Made by a program: the position numbers and the translations under genes. A DNA stretch of 64,000 nucleotides. Origin: Pararobbsia silviterrae. GTDB lineage: Bacteria; Pseudomonadota; Gammaproteobacteria; Burkholderiales; Burkholderiaceae. The notes under the pieces were generated by a model, which made no database searches, was not told where the DNA came from, and saw nothing but the letters and a program-made list of their open reading frames with translations. Location: positions 1 to 64,000 of the forward strand of contig NZ_RBZU01000012.1 in NCBI RefSeq assembly GCF_003628125.1, given 5' to 3'. Shown piece by piece: positions 34,870 to 43,114 of the stretch; within the stretch, counting starts at the first letter, position 1; every line of letters starts with the position of its first letter.

Positions 34870-34996
34870 GTCTTCGGCGCGTTTGAATACGTCTATAAGG
34901 CGCGCGACGCGGCATCCGATGCGGTACGCCGCCGTGGATGCCGCACGACGCGCAGTCGTAACGCGCGCCCGCTCGTACGGCTGAACTGGAGCATGC

Positions 34997-35815
34997 ATGA
35001 ATCTGCAGTCCCCCTCGAAAGACCTGCCCGCGCAACGTGTCGCGTTGATCACGGGCGCGGCAAGCGGCATCGGCGCATCGGTCTGTACGTATCTCGCGTC
35101 GATCGGCGTGCATATTGCGGCGGCCGATCAGAACGTCGCGGGCCTCGAAGCCTTGCGCGCCCAACTGAATCCGAATGTCCGGTTCCTCGGCGAATCGCTC
35201 GATGTCCGCGACGAAGCCGCCCAGCACGCATTTGTCGACCGCGTCGAGCGCGAGCTCGGTCCGATCACGGACGTCGTGCCGTGCGCGGGCCTCGCGCGCA
35301 GCGCGCCCGCCGAAGAAATGACGATCGAACAATGGGATCTCGTGCTCGGCGTCAATCTGACGGGCACGTTCCTCACGTGCAAGGCCGCGGCGCGCGCGAT
35401 GTTGCCGCGCGGTCGCGGCAACATCGTCTGCATCGCATCGATCACGGCGAAAGGCGGTCAGCCCGGCCGAGCAAACTATGCGGCGTCGAAGTGGGGCCTC
35501 ATGGGCCTCGTCAAGAGTCTCGCGACCGAGTGGGGGCGCCACGGCATCCGCGTGAATGCGGTCGCGCCCAACGGCGTCGACACGCCGATGCTCAGCATCG
35601 GCGTGCCCGAGCATTTCCGTGACGGCGTGATGCTCGACCGCACGCCGCTCGGCCGATTTGCACGGCCCGAGGAAATCGCGCAGACAATTGGCTTTCTGCT
35701 CTCGGACACGGCCTCGTATGTGACGGGGAGTATCCTCGAAGTCGACGGCGGTCTGACGAGCGGATTCCTCACGCATCGCCACGGCGCGGACTATGCATTG
35801 CATGGCCGGTCGTGA
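34997..35815 (+). CDS. SDR-family NAD(P)-dependent oxidoreductase
   Basis: This 272-residue classical short-chain dehydrogenase has TGAASGIG at 19-26, D45 in the acidic cofactor-selecting position (AAADQN, favouring NAD), a variant PCAG at 95-98 in place of NNAG, catalytic S148, and YAASK with Y161 and K165. VTGSILEVDGGLTSGF closes the fold. GGAG precedes the ATG. It is clearly a different protein from the SDR two genes upstream. The two may act on successive intermediates of the compound imported by the MFS protein. Confidence 0.9.
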   Translation: MNLQSPSKDLPAQRVALITGAASGIGASVCTYLASIGVHIAAADQNVAGLEALRAQLNPNVRFLGESLDVRDEAAQHAFVDRVERELGPITDVVPCAGLARSAPAEEMTIEQWDLVLGVNLTGTFLTCKAAARAMLPRGRGNIVCIASITAKGGQPGRANYAASKWGLMGLVKSLATEWGRHGIRVNAVAPNGVDTPMLSIGVPEHFRDGVMLDRTPLGRFARPEEIAQTIGFLLSDTASYVTGSILEVDGGLTSGFLTHRHGADYALHGRS

Positions 35816-35907
35816 TACACGGGGCAGCGACATGCCCGCCGTCACGCGTCGCTCCGACGCCATGCCGACACCACCACGCGCTCGACGCGCTCCCTGAAGG
35901 ATCCGAT

Positions 35908-36516
35908 ATGAAGGTTTATTACTCGCCGTTTTCTCCGTTCGTGCGCAAGGTGCTCGTGAGCGCCGCCGAGCTCGGCTTTGAAGTCGAACGCCTCGATTCC
36001 GCGGCGCATCCGATCGCGCGCGATCCGAAGATCATTTCGACGAACCCGCTCGGCCAGGTGCCGACTTTCTTCGCCGACGACGGCACCGAGCTGTACGACA
36101 GCCGCGTGGTCTGCGAATACCTCGATGTGCAGGCTGGCGGCAACAAGCTGATTCCGGCCGCGGGCCCCGCGCGTTGGCAACGTCTGGTCGAGCAGTCGGT
36201 CGCCGACGGCCTGCTCGACGCGGCGCTGCTCATGCGCTACGAGCAGGTGATCCGTCCCGACGGTCTGCGCTTCGAGCCCTGGCAGCGCGGCCAGCACGAG
36301 AAGGTCGTGTCGGTGCTCGACCGGCTTGAAGCCTGGGCCCCGACGTTCGGCGATCGTGTCGATATCGGCACGATCTCGATCGCATGCGGGCTCGCCTACC
36401 TCGATTTGCGTTTCCCGGAAGAGCCGTGGCGCACGCGGCCGGGCCTCGCCGAGTTCTACGCGCGCTTCAGCGAGCGCGAGTCGATGATCAGCACGTCGCA
36501 TCCCGTGCCCGCTTGA
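35908..36516 (+). CDS. Glutathione S-transferase family protein
   Basis: This 202-residue protein has an N-terminal thioredoxin-like domain (MKVYYSPFSPFVRKVLVSAAELG, cis-proline in QVPTFF, and the ELYDSRVVCEYLD glutathione-site segment, which supplies the Glu/Ser contacts). A helical C-terminal domain (about 85-200) follows. S6 or S9 in the first loop would be the likely catalytic residue. The ATG at 35908 begins the fold; the frame stays open 32 codons upstream without homology. Its place in the SDR-MFS-SDR cluster suggests a role in ring or thioether substrate processing or stress protection; neither is proven. Confidence 0.88.
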   Translation: MKVYYSPFSPFVRKVLVSAAELGFEVERLDSAAHPIARDPKIISTNPLGQVPTFFADDGTELYDSRVVCEYLDVQAGGNKLIPAAGPARWQRLVEQSVADGLLDAALLMRYEQVIRPDGLRFEPWQRGQHEKVVSVLDRLEAWAPTFGDRVDIGTISIACGLAYLDLRFPEEPWRTRPGLAEFYARFSERESMISTSHPVPA

Positions 36517-36746
36517 AGCGTGCGATGAGGGTCGCCGTCTCAGGATTGGCACGCCTAAGGCGTGCCGCGTCGGGACCACGCGTCCCGATGCCGCCGCAAT
36601 AGCGTGAAACGCGCGGGACCGCCGGCATCGATCGTTGACATACGTCGAAACTGAGGCCGGCGGCGTCTTCCTTGCGGAACGGCCCGCGCATCGCGTACCT
36701 TCTCGTCTGATCCTTGATTCCTGACTTCGAGCCGCCTCGCGCCACC

Positions 36747-37529
36747 ATGACCAGCAGCACACGAACGAACAGCAAACAGCGCGTGCAGTCCGCCGAGACG
36801 GGCGCGGAAGTGCTCAAGGCGCTCGCCAAACTCGGGCCGTCCGCGTCGCTGTCGCGTATCAGCGAATACACCGATATGGCGGCCGCGAAGGTGCATCGGT
36901 ATCTGCAGGCCATGATCGCGAGCGGTCTCGCGGCGCAGGACAAGCAGACAGGCCGTTATCAACTCGGCCCCGAAGCCGTCACGATTGGCCTTGCCGCGCT
37001 GGCGAACATCGACGTCGTCGGCAACGTCTCGGACATGCTGCCCGAATTGCGCGACGAGATTCATCACACGTGCTTTCTCGCGGTCTGGGGCAACCATGGC
37101 CCGACCATCGTGCGCGTCGTCGAGAACGTCGGGCAGGTGACGATCCTCACGCGCGTCGGCGCGATCATGCCGCTGCTGACTTCAGCGACCGGCTTGCTGT
37201 TCGCCGCTTTTTTGCCGCCGAGCGAGCGCGATCCGATCGCGCGGACCGAGCCTCAGGCCCTGCAGGACCAACTTCACGATCCGAAGTCTGAACTGTCCAT
37301 GCGACTCGAACGGATCCGGCTCGACCGGCGCTCGGCGATCCAGGGCCTGATGGTGCCCGGGATCGGCGCGATGGCCGTGCCGATCTTCGACGCGCGCATG
37401 GACGTCGCGGCCGTGGTCACCGTCATGGGTCCCGAAGCCGTGTTCGACGTGAGCCCGGACGGTCCGATCGCGACATCGTTGTCGAACTTCGGCCGCGCGG
37501 CGAGCGTGCGGCTCGGCGCGCCGTCCTGA
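36747..37529 (+). CDS. IclR-family transcriptional regulator
   Basis: This 260-residue regulator has an N-terminal winged helix (about 15-75; SAETGAEVLKALAKLGPSASLSRISEYTDM, then VHRYLQAMIASGLAAQD) and the IclR effector domain (about 90-255), with the characteristic RVGAIMPLLTSATGLLFAAF segment. The ATG at 36747 starts the conserved part; a TTG at 36714 is a weaker alternative. It closes the SDR-MFS-SDR-GST cluster on the same strand and is the natural regulator for it, perhaps through the TTACGC repeats before the first gene. It is convergent with ompW. Confidence 0.9.
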   Translation: MTSSTRTNSKQRVQSAETGAEVLKALAKLGPSASLSRISEYTDMAAAKVHRYLQAMIASGLAAQDKQTGRYQLGPEAVTIGLAALANIDVVGNVSDMLPELRDEIHHTCFLAVWGNHGPTIVRVVENVGQVTILTRVGAIMPLLTSATGLLFAAFLPPSERDPIARTEPQALQDQLHDPKSELSMRLERIRLDRRSAIQGLMVPGIGAMAVPIFDARMDVAAVVTVMGPEAVFDVSPDGPIATSLSNFGRAASVRLGAPS

Positions 37530-37550
37530 CGCGTCGCCCATTCTCCCGCC

Positions 37551-38180
37551 TTAGAACTTCCGTCCGATACCGAAGCCGACGATCCACGGATCGATCCGGA
37601 GTCGGCCCAGATCCGTGTCGCCGAGCGATGCGTCGGTGTGAATCCAGATCTTCTTGACGTCGAGGTTCACGAACCACTTGTCCGAGATCGCGTAATCGAC
37701 ACCGGCCTGCAGCGCGGGGCCGAAGCTGTGATTCGTGATGTCGACGCCCTGCCCGGCAACCGACAGGCTGTTGTGATAGAACAGCGTGTAATTGATCCCG
37801 GCGCCGACGTACGGACGAATGCGTCCCGCATCGTTGAAGTGATACTGGAGCGTGAGCGTCGGCGGCAGCACGCTGACCTTGCCGAGGTTCCCGAGATCCG
37901 ACGTCAGGTCGTGCCGGCTCGTCGCGAGAATGAGTTCGGCGCCGATCGCGTCGGTGAACATGTACGTGAAGTCGAGTTCGGGGACGGCGCTCGTGCTGAC
38001 GTCCGAGTGAATGCTCGACAACGTATCGTTCGACGAGACATCGGGGTCGACGACGATGCCGCGCAATCGCACGAGCACGTCGCCTTGCGCGGCATGCGCG
38101 GCAGGTGACGCGAGCAACGCGAAAGCGGGCACCGCGAGCGCGGCAAGCAAGCTGCGGATCTTGTTCGAGGCGAGTTTCAT
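37551..38180 (-). CDS. ompW: OmpW-family outer-membrane protein
   Basis: This 209-residue 8-stranded barrel has a signal peptide ending AAHAAQ near residue 31. It then shows the OmpW pattern: GDVLVRLRGIVVDPD, ELDFTYMFTDAIGAEL, PPTLTLQYHF, RPYVGAGINYTLFY, WFVNLDVKKIWIHT, and the terminal IDPWIVGFGIGRKF ending in phenylalanine. OmpW forms a hydrophobic channel and in enterobacteria is controlled by FNR. Two FNR-like boxes lie upstream here, so oxygen control is likely. Confidence 0.92.
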   Translation of the reverse strand: MKLASNKIRSLLAALAVPAFALLASPAAHAAQGDVLVRLRGIVVDPDVSSNDTLSSIHSDVSTSAVPELDFTYMFTDAIGAELILATSRHDLTSDLGNLGKVSVLPPTLTLQYHFNDAGRIRPYVGAGINYTLFYHNSLSVAGQGVDITNHSFGPALQAGVDYAISDKWFVNLDVKKIWIHTDASLGDTDLGRLRIDPWIVGFGIGRKF

Positions 38181-38288
38181 GATTGTTCTGGTTTCTCAGC
38201 ATGCTCGCGATGACGCCGCTGGCTACCCCAGCCAGCATCGGATGCGTCGCGAGCGAAACCAGATTAGGGTTTGCCCTGTGCACGCTTG

Positions 38289-38302
38289 TTGATCCAAATC
38301 AT
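38289..38302. promoter_or_regulatory. FNR/Anr-like box, ompW-proximal
   Basis: TTGATCCAAATCAT matches the FNR consensus TTGAT-N4-ATCAA with one mismatch. It lies 108 bp upstream of the ompW ATG and 118 bp upstream of the universal stress protein ATG. Confidence 0.65.
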
Positions 38303-38335
38303 GCGCGGCGAATTCGCTGCCTACCACGCGCGGAA

Positions 38336-38349
38336 TTGATCCGGATCAA
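38336..38349. promoter_or_regulatory. FNR/Anr box, usp-proximal
   Basis: TTGATCCGGATCAA is a perfect FNR/Anr consensus (TTGAT-N4-ATCAA) and also fully palindromic. Its centre is about 78 bp upstream of the universal stress protein ATG, compatible with activation from a -41.5 position. Confidence 0.8.
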
Positions 38350-38420
38350 CGCACAGTTCGAGCACAGCGCGATCATCGAATCCAATCCTTTTTTTGCGAC
38401 GTCAGTTTGGAGACTGCGAC

Positions 38421-38879
38421 ATGTACAAGAAGATACTGGTGCCGATGGACGGCAGCGATCCATCGCGCCGCGCGCTGCTCGAGGCGCTGAGCCTCGCGGG
38501 TCTAACGCACGGTACGGTGCGCGTGATCTATGTCGTCGATGAGCCTGCGTTGTTCGCGATGTCGGGCTACTTCGATCCGACGGCAGTCCGGCAGGCGATC
38601 GAGGACGACGCGAACACCGTGACGGCCGCCGCGCGCGAGACGATGCGCACGAGCGGCGTGACGGGCGATACGCAGATCATCGAATCGGACAACATCGGCG
38701 AGGACGTCGCGACGAGTATCGAAACCGCCGCGACGGCATACGGCGCGGACCTCGTCGTCATGGGCACGCATGGCCGGCGCGGCGTGCGGCGCATGGTCAT
38801 CGGCAGCGTCGCCGAGCGCTTCTTGCGGGTCTCGACGTGTCCCGTGCTGTTGATTCGCGCGGACGACGCGAATAGCTGA
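38421..38879 (+). CDS. Universal stress protein (UspA family, ATP-binding type)
   Basis: This 152-residue single Usp domain starts MYKKILVPMDGSDPSRRAL, with the usual acidic residue in strand 1. It ends with the nucleotide-binding signature G-2X-G-9X-G-S (GTHGRRGVRRMVIGSVAE), so it should bind ATP. GGAG lies seven bases before the ATG. It is divergent from ompW, sharing the region with two FNR-type boxes. Usp proteins in this setting commonly serve survival under oxygen limitation. A longer upstream frame reaching 38394 lacks a ribosome binding site. Confidence 0.92.
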   Translation: MYKKILVPMDGSDPSRRALLEALSLAGLTHGTVRVIYVVDEPALFAMSGYFDPTAVRQAIEDDANTVTAAARETMRTSGVTGDTQIIESDNIGEDVATSIETAATAYGADLVVMGTHGRRGVRRMVIGSVAERFLRVSTCPVLLIRADDANS

Positions 38880-38981
38880 GCGAGGCGTGCGCCGTCGGGC
38901 GTTATCGATCGGCTCGGATGTCGATCGTGATGCGCACGCAGCGTCGTTTCGCGCATGTTTCGCCCTTGCGGCGGCCCGCCT

Positions 38982-39027
38982 GCGCGAGCCGCTTCGATTC
39001 AGTCGCGCAAGCCGGTTCGATTGAATC
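38982..39027. repeat. Imperfect tandem repeat, 2 x 23 bp
   Basis: Two adjacent 23-bp units (38982-39004 and 39005-39027) match at 19 of 23 positions by eye, both containing GCGC-AGCC-TTCGATT. They lie between the convergent usp and desaturase genes. The right unit contains a partial CCGGTTCGA/TTGAATCCGG hairpin that could aid termination. Confidence 0.6.
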
Positions 39028-39050
39028 CGGACTCGCCCCGGCGATGCACG

Positions 39051-40130
39051 TCAAGCGTGACGTTCGACCGGCACGCGACCCTTGAAATCGGTCCAGATGC
39101 GCCGCTCGAAATCGTAGAGCTTGCAGTGACGGACCGTATCCCAGTACCACCGCCATGAAAACCGCTGAATGATGATGCGGCCGGGCAGCATCTGCTCGAG
39201 CCGCTTCTGGGCTTCGCGAAGCCGATAGAGCGGAATGCTCATGTCCACGTGATGCGCCGTGTGCTCCATGATGTGGTGAAGCAGGCTCCCGATCCCGTAG
39301 GGGAACGTCAGGTGGACCGTCGTCGATACGAACGGCTGCGAGCGCGCCCATTCCTCGCGTGACGTGTACCACGACACGTCGCGATGCGTGTGATGCACGT
39401 AGACGACGAAGCCCATCATCGTGCACCAGAACAGGAACGGCACGACGAAGCCGAGCCCGACGAGCAGGGCGGCCGACTGATGCGTCGTATGCGCGAGCGC
39501 GACAAGCGCGGCGATCCATACCGCGCCATAGGCACAGACCAGCAGTCCGTCGAGGACGAAGATCCGGCGGCGCGTCGGCATTTCACGGCGATTCGGGAAC
39601 AGCATCTTGCGCCACCACATCTCGTAGAGGTAGTAGAGGCCCGAGCCGAAGCCGCAGCGATAGAGGCGTTCAAGCAGACGCCGATGCGCGGGCAGCGCGT
39701 CGTACTCGGCCTGCGTGAGCGGCGCCCAGACGAAGTCGGTGCCCTTGAGGTTCGTGAACCCGTGATGGACGACGTTGTGACCGACGTCCCAGAGGCTATA
39801 CGGCGTGAGCGACGGCAGAAACGTGATGCGCCCGATCCATTTGTTGAGCCGCCGATGCACGGTCAGGCTCTGATGGCAGGCGTCGTGTCCGATGATGAAC
39901 AGGCGCCCGGTCACGAAGCCCGCGCTTAGCGCGCAGGCCAGTTTTGCGAGGACGCTCTGGAACACGACGACACCCGCAAGCAGTACGAAGAGCAGGACGT
40001 AGTCGAACAGCGCGAGCGCGAGTGCGTGCGATGTCGAGCGGATGTTGAGCGGGATCAGCCACGACCGGATGATTTTTCGGTGCGGCAGGGGTTCGTCGAT
40101 CGAGAGCGGTGTCAGGTTCATGGGCACCAT
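39051..40130 (-). CDS. Membrane fatty acid desaturase
   Basis: This 359-residue integral membrane di-iron desaturase has the three histidine boxes H82DACH86, H118NVVHH123 and HHIMEHTAHH (near 283-292). Hydrophobic segments flank them (about 35-75 and 195-245). It should introduce a double bond into acyl chains, affecting membrane fluidity. The start was taken as the ATG at 40130 (MVPMNLTP); a second ATG at 40121 is equally possible, and a long open frame upstream (to 40361) reads as non-conserved Arg-rich sequence. No electron-donor gene is adjacent. Confidence 0.9.
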   Translation of the reverse strand: MVPMNLTPLSIDEPLPHRKIIRSWLIPLNIRSTSHALALALFDYVLLFVLLAGVVVFQSVLAKLACALSAGFVTGRLFIIGHDACHQSLTVHRRLNKWIGRITFLPSLTPYSLWDVGHNVVHHGFTNLKGTDFVWAPLTQAEYDALPAHRRLLERLYRCGFGSGLYYLYEMWWRKMLFPNRREMPTRRRIFVLDGLLVCAYGAVWIAALVALAHTTHQSAALLVGLGFVVPFLFWCTMMGFVVYVHHTHRDVSWYTSREEWARSQPFVSTTVHLTFPYGIGSLLHHIMEHTAHHVDMSIPLYRLREAQKRLEQMLPGRIIIQRFSWRWYWDTVRHCKLYDFERRIWTDFKGRVPVERHA

Positions 40131-40744
40131 GGATAGCGAGCGGAGAGGGCTGTGCCGATCGTCTTCGAGCGTGCCCGGACGACGATGTCGAAGGGTTCGC
40201 CGCGTCGCCGAGCGAGACCTGGACGCGCGCGGCGTGTCGATGCCGCAGGGCGCGCCGCGCACGACCTGTGTCGCGCGTCGTGCTTCGCAGACCGTCGCCG
40301 GCGCGCGTGTCTTGGCTCGGACGAATCGGACAGCCTGTCCCCGCGATGAGGGAGCGGCCATTGTCCGTGCGGCCTCGTGCAGGGGTGTTGATCGACATCA
40401 ACGAACCCGGCACCTGCGTGGCCGGCGCGGTCGCGCAGGCGGCCAGACGCGCGAAATCGTCACGATCGGCGTTCTGCGGGTAGGATCGCGTCTCGGCGTC
40501 TCGGCGTCTCGGCGTCTCGGCGTTCCGGCGCGGTGGCGTGGTGGCGCGGCGGTCGGAATTCGCAGCTCGATGGCTCGACCGAACGCGATACGTCGGCGAC
40601 GTCGCGCGGCATTCGGCCCCATTTCAACGCGGTCCCGGGGGCGCGTAGGGCCCCGGGGCGCGGCGCGCAGAGTCGGCGCGTCGCTCAAGTTTCGAGCTTT
40701 CGGGTCGTAATCCAGAGATATCCAATGGTGTGCGGGAGCAGGGT
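40131..40744. other. 614-bp gap upstream of the desaturase
   Basis: This divergent gap between the desaturase and the lipoprotein gene is very GC-rich and holds no gene I can support. It contains the 8-bp tandem repeat listed separately. Confidence 0.55.
40489..40528. repeat. Tandem repeat (CGTCTCGG)x4 plus one imperfect unit
   Basis: Four perfect consecutive copies of CGTCTCGG (40489-40520) are followed by the variant CGTTCCGG. The array ends about 215 bp upstream of the lipoprotein start. Its 8-bp unit makes it prone to slippage. Confidence 0.85.
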
Positions 40745-41377
40745 TTGAAAATTTTGGGATGGTTGCCTCTCGCGGCTGGCATGGCCAGCGCGCTTTACCT
40801 GGCGGGCTGCTCGACGAGCACGCCGCCGCGCGCCGCGGTCCAACCGGTCGTCGCCGCGGCGATGCAGTCGCCCGCGACGGTCGCGCGACCGGGCGTCCAG
40901 GAACAGGTGTTGGCCGAGGCCAATGACGGCTACGTCCTCGCGGCGCAAGATCAAGACATCGTCTACGTCGACGGCAGCACGTACATCTGGACAACGGGGC
41001 CGGACGGACACCGGCATCGGCATCTCTATGGTCACGGCGATCTGCGCCGGGAGATCGTGCAGCGCCGCGACAACCTGCGCGCGGCCAACGCGACGCGTCT
41101 GCCCAATCCTGCCGTTGTCGGGGCAAAGCGGGCGCCCGCGCCGGTTCCGAAGGGCACGTTCCAGCGCGCCCAGCAGATCAGCAACGCGCAAGCGCAGGCG
41201 CGTGCGCAAGCGGCAGGTCAGACGCAGCTTCACGCGAATTTCGCGGCGCCCGCGAACGGCCAGCATGCGACGACGCCGCATCCGAACGCGACGCGTCCGC
41301 TGACCAATGCCGCGGCCGCCGGCTTGCATCCGGTCCAGGCGTCGACCGCGACCCAGCAGACGCATACGGCCGAGTAG
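40745..41377 (+). CDS. Lipoprotein with Ala/Gln-rich low-complexity C-terminus, unknown function
   Basis: I do not recognise the family. The protein of about 210 residues starts MKILGWLPLAAGMASALYLAGC, a lipoprotein signal with lipobox LAGC. A conserved-looking central part (about 55-110) contains YVLAAQDQDIVYVDGSTYIWTTG and a GHRHRHLYGHGD His-rich patch. The last 100 residues are Ala/Gln/Thr/Pro-rich. The TTG at 40745 was chosen because GGGAG lies six bases before it and it begins the signal peptide precisely; a GTG at 40730 is the alternative. The His cluster hints at metal binding. It is a single gene. Confidence 0.75.
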   Translation: MKILGWLPLAAGMASALYLAGCSTSTPPRAAVQPVVAAAMQSPATVARPGVQEQVLAEANDGYVLAAQDQDIVYVDGSTYIWTTGPDGHRHRHLYGHGDLRREIVQRRDNLRAANATRLPNPAVVGAKRAPAPVPKGTFQRAQQISNAQAQARAQAAGQTQLHANFAAPANGQHATTPHPNATRPLTNAAAAGLHPVQASTATQQTHTAE

Positions 41378-41443
41378 GCCGGGACATTCACGCAGGCCGC
41401 GCGGCCGATCGACGGGTGGTCCGCACCGGCCGTTTGCCGAATA

Positions 41444-41510
41444 CGGCGTACGTGTGGGCTTTCGGCATACGGGCCTCCCGCATACGGGCTCCCGGCGTAC
41501 GGCCTTCCGT
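41444..41510. repeat. Degenerate short tandem repeat (about 3 x 15 bp)
   Basis: Around 41464-41510 the sequence repeats GGCATACGGGCCTCCC, GCATACGGGCTCCCG and GCGTACGGCCTTCC. It lies between the lipoprotein and the TAXI-like gene. The boundaries are approximate. Confidence 0.5.
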
Positions 41511-41610
41511 CGCGTCCGCCGCATCTGTCGTGGGTATCTGAGAGAATGCCGTCCGGGCGCGGCGTGCGTCGCCCGCCCGCGCCCGTGCTCACTTGCCGAC
41601 GAGACGAACC

Positions 41611-42942
41611 ATGAAACACAACGACACGCAGGGCGCGCATGCGCACTGGCGCGACTATGCGGTTTCGGCGGGTCCGCTGATCGCCTTCGTGCTGATCGCG
41701 GTCGCCTTGTTCGTCTGGCTCGTCGATCCCGCTCCGCCCTCGACGCTGACGATCAGCGCCGGGCCGCGCGACAGCTCGTTCATGGCCTACGCGAACCAGT
41801 ATCGCGAGATCCTGGCTCGAAATCGGATCCGGCTCGTCGTGCTGCCGTCGGAAGGGTCGCTCGAAAATCTGCATCGCTTGCTCGACCCGAATCAGAAGGT
41901 CGATCTCGCGCTCGTTGCGGGCGGCGTCGGCAATGGGCTCGATACGTCGTCGCTGATGTCGCTCGGCAATATGTTCTATTCGCCGATCATCGTCGCGTAC
42001 CGCGGGCCGGCGGCGACGCGTCTGTCGGCGCTCGAAGGCAAACGTGTCGCGATCGGGCGTCCGGGCAGCGGCACGCGCGTGACCGCGCTCGATCTGCTCA
42101 AGTCGAGCGGCATCGAGCCCGGCGGCTCGACCGAATTGCTGCCGCTCGACGGCGACGCGGCCGTGCAGGCGATGCTCGACGGCACGATCGACGCGGCGAT
42201 CCTCAATAGCGACTCCGCGACGCGTCCGGCGATGCTGCGTCTGTGGCATCACCCCGGCATCTCGGTCATGGATTTCGAGCAGGTCGAATCCTATACGCGA
42301 CTGTTTCCGTATCTGAGCGAAGTCGATCTGACGCCGGGTGTGCTCGATCTCGGGCGCGACGAACCCGATCACACGATCCATCTGATCAGCCCGACGGTTC
42401 AGCTCGTCGCGCGACAGACCCTGCATCCGGCGCTGTCGGACCTGCTCGTCGAGGCTGCGCAGGAAGTGCACGGCACGGCGGGGATCCTCCAGCATGCGGG
42501 CGAGTTTCCGAACGCGACCGTGCACGATTACCGGATCAGCAGCGACGCGGTGCGCTATTACAAGTCGGGCAAGGGCTTTCTGTACGGTGAATTGCCGTTT
42601 TGGCTCGCGAGCGTCGTCGATCGCATGCTCGTGTTTCTGGTGCCCGTGATCGTGCTGCTGTTCCCCGCATTCAGGCTGGTTCCGGCGATTTACCGCTGGC
42701 GTGTGCGTTCGCGGATCTATCGCTGGTATGGGTCGCTGATCGCCATCGAGCGTCGCGCTTACGACAACGCGACCGAAACCCAACGCGCGCAATTGCTGCA
42801 CGAGCTCGACGATATCGAGGGCGCGATCAATCGGATGAAGATGCCGCTCGCGCACGCGGATGCGTTCTACGTGCTGCGCGAGCACGTGAATTTCGTGCGA
42901 CGTCGGCTCGGCGAAGGCGTGCAGCACGCTGTGTCGGCCTAG
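41611..42942 (+). CDS. Membrane-anchored TAXI-family (TRAP-type) solute-binding protein
   Basis: This 443-residue protein has an N-terminal membrane helix (about 15-38; AGPLIAFVLIAVALFVWLV) followed by a TAXI-type binding domain: LTISAGPRDSSFMAYANQYREIL, VDLALVAGGVGNG and GKRVAIGRPGSGTRVTALDLLKSSGI. A second membrane helix (about 333-355; VVDRMLVFLVPVIVLLFPAF) and a cytoplasmic helical tail rich in Arg/Glu follow. Typical TAXI proteins are soluble, about 320 residues, and are encoded with a TRAP permease. This one is tethered at both ends and has no TRAP permease beside it, so a sensory or scaffold role is as likely as transport. The ATG at 41611 was preferred over a TTG at 41593. Confidence 0.85.
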   Translation: MKHNDTQGAHAHWRDYAVSAGPLIAFVLIAVALFVWLVDPAPPSTLTISAGPRDSSFMAYANQYREILARNRIRLVVLPSEGSLENLHRLLDPNQKVDLALVAGGVGNGLDTSSLMSLGNMFYSPIIVAYRGPAATRLSALEGKRVAIGRPGSGTRVTALDLLKSSGIEPGGSTELLPLDGDAAVQAMLDGTIDAAILNSDSATRPAMLRLWHHPGISVMDFEQVESYTRLFPYLSEVDLTPGVLDLGRDEPDHTIHLISPTVQLVARQTLHPALSDLLVEAAQEVHGTAGILQHAGEFPNATVHDYRISSDAVRYYKSGKGFLYGELPFWLASVVDRMLVFLVPVIVLLFPAFRLVPAIYRWRVRSRIYRWYGSLIAIERRAYDNATETQRAQLLHELDDIEGAINRMKMPLAHADAFYVLREHVNFVRRRLGEGVQHAVSA

Positions 42943-43114
42943 CGGGCCGCGGGTTGCCGCCGCCTGTCGCTGTCGCTGTGTTTATCGCTGTCGTTGTCGT
43001 TCGCTTCGGTGGCGCGTCTCGGTCTCGCGCCTCTGTGCTTTGTCCCTGCGATCGTGTCGGCATTGTGAATGTCCGTATCATCGAGTCCTCGATCGGACAC
43101 CCACGGAGACAGGC

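Noticed and set aside
33367-35070. 567-codon minus-strand frame over the MFS gene
   Set aside because: Opposite a certain MFS permease and SDR genes; Arg/Glu/His-rich composition typical of a shadow frame.
39011-39030. GGTTCGATT-like sequence resembling a tRNA T-arm
   Set aside because: No acceptor stem, anticodon arm or CCA end around it; it belongs to an imperfect direct repeat.
41230-42927. 565-codon minus-strand frame over the TAXI-like gene
   Set aside because: Opposite a gene with clear TAXI motifs; no motifs of its own.
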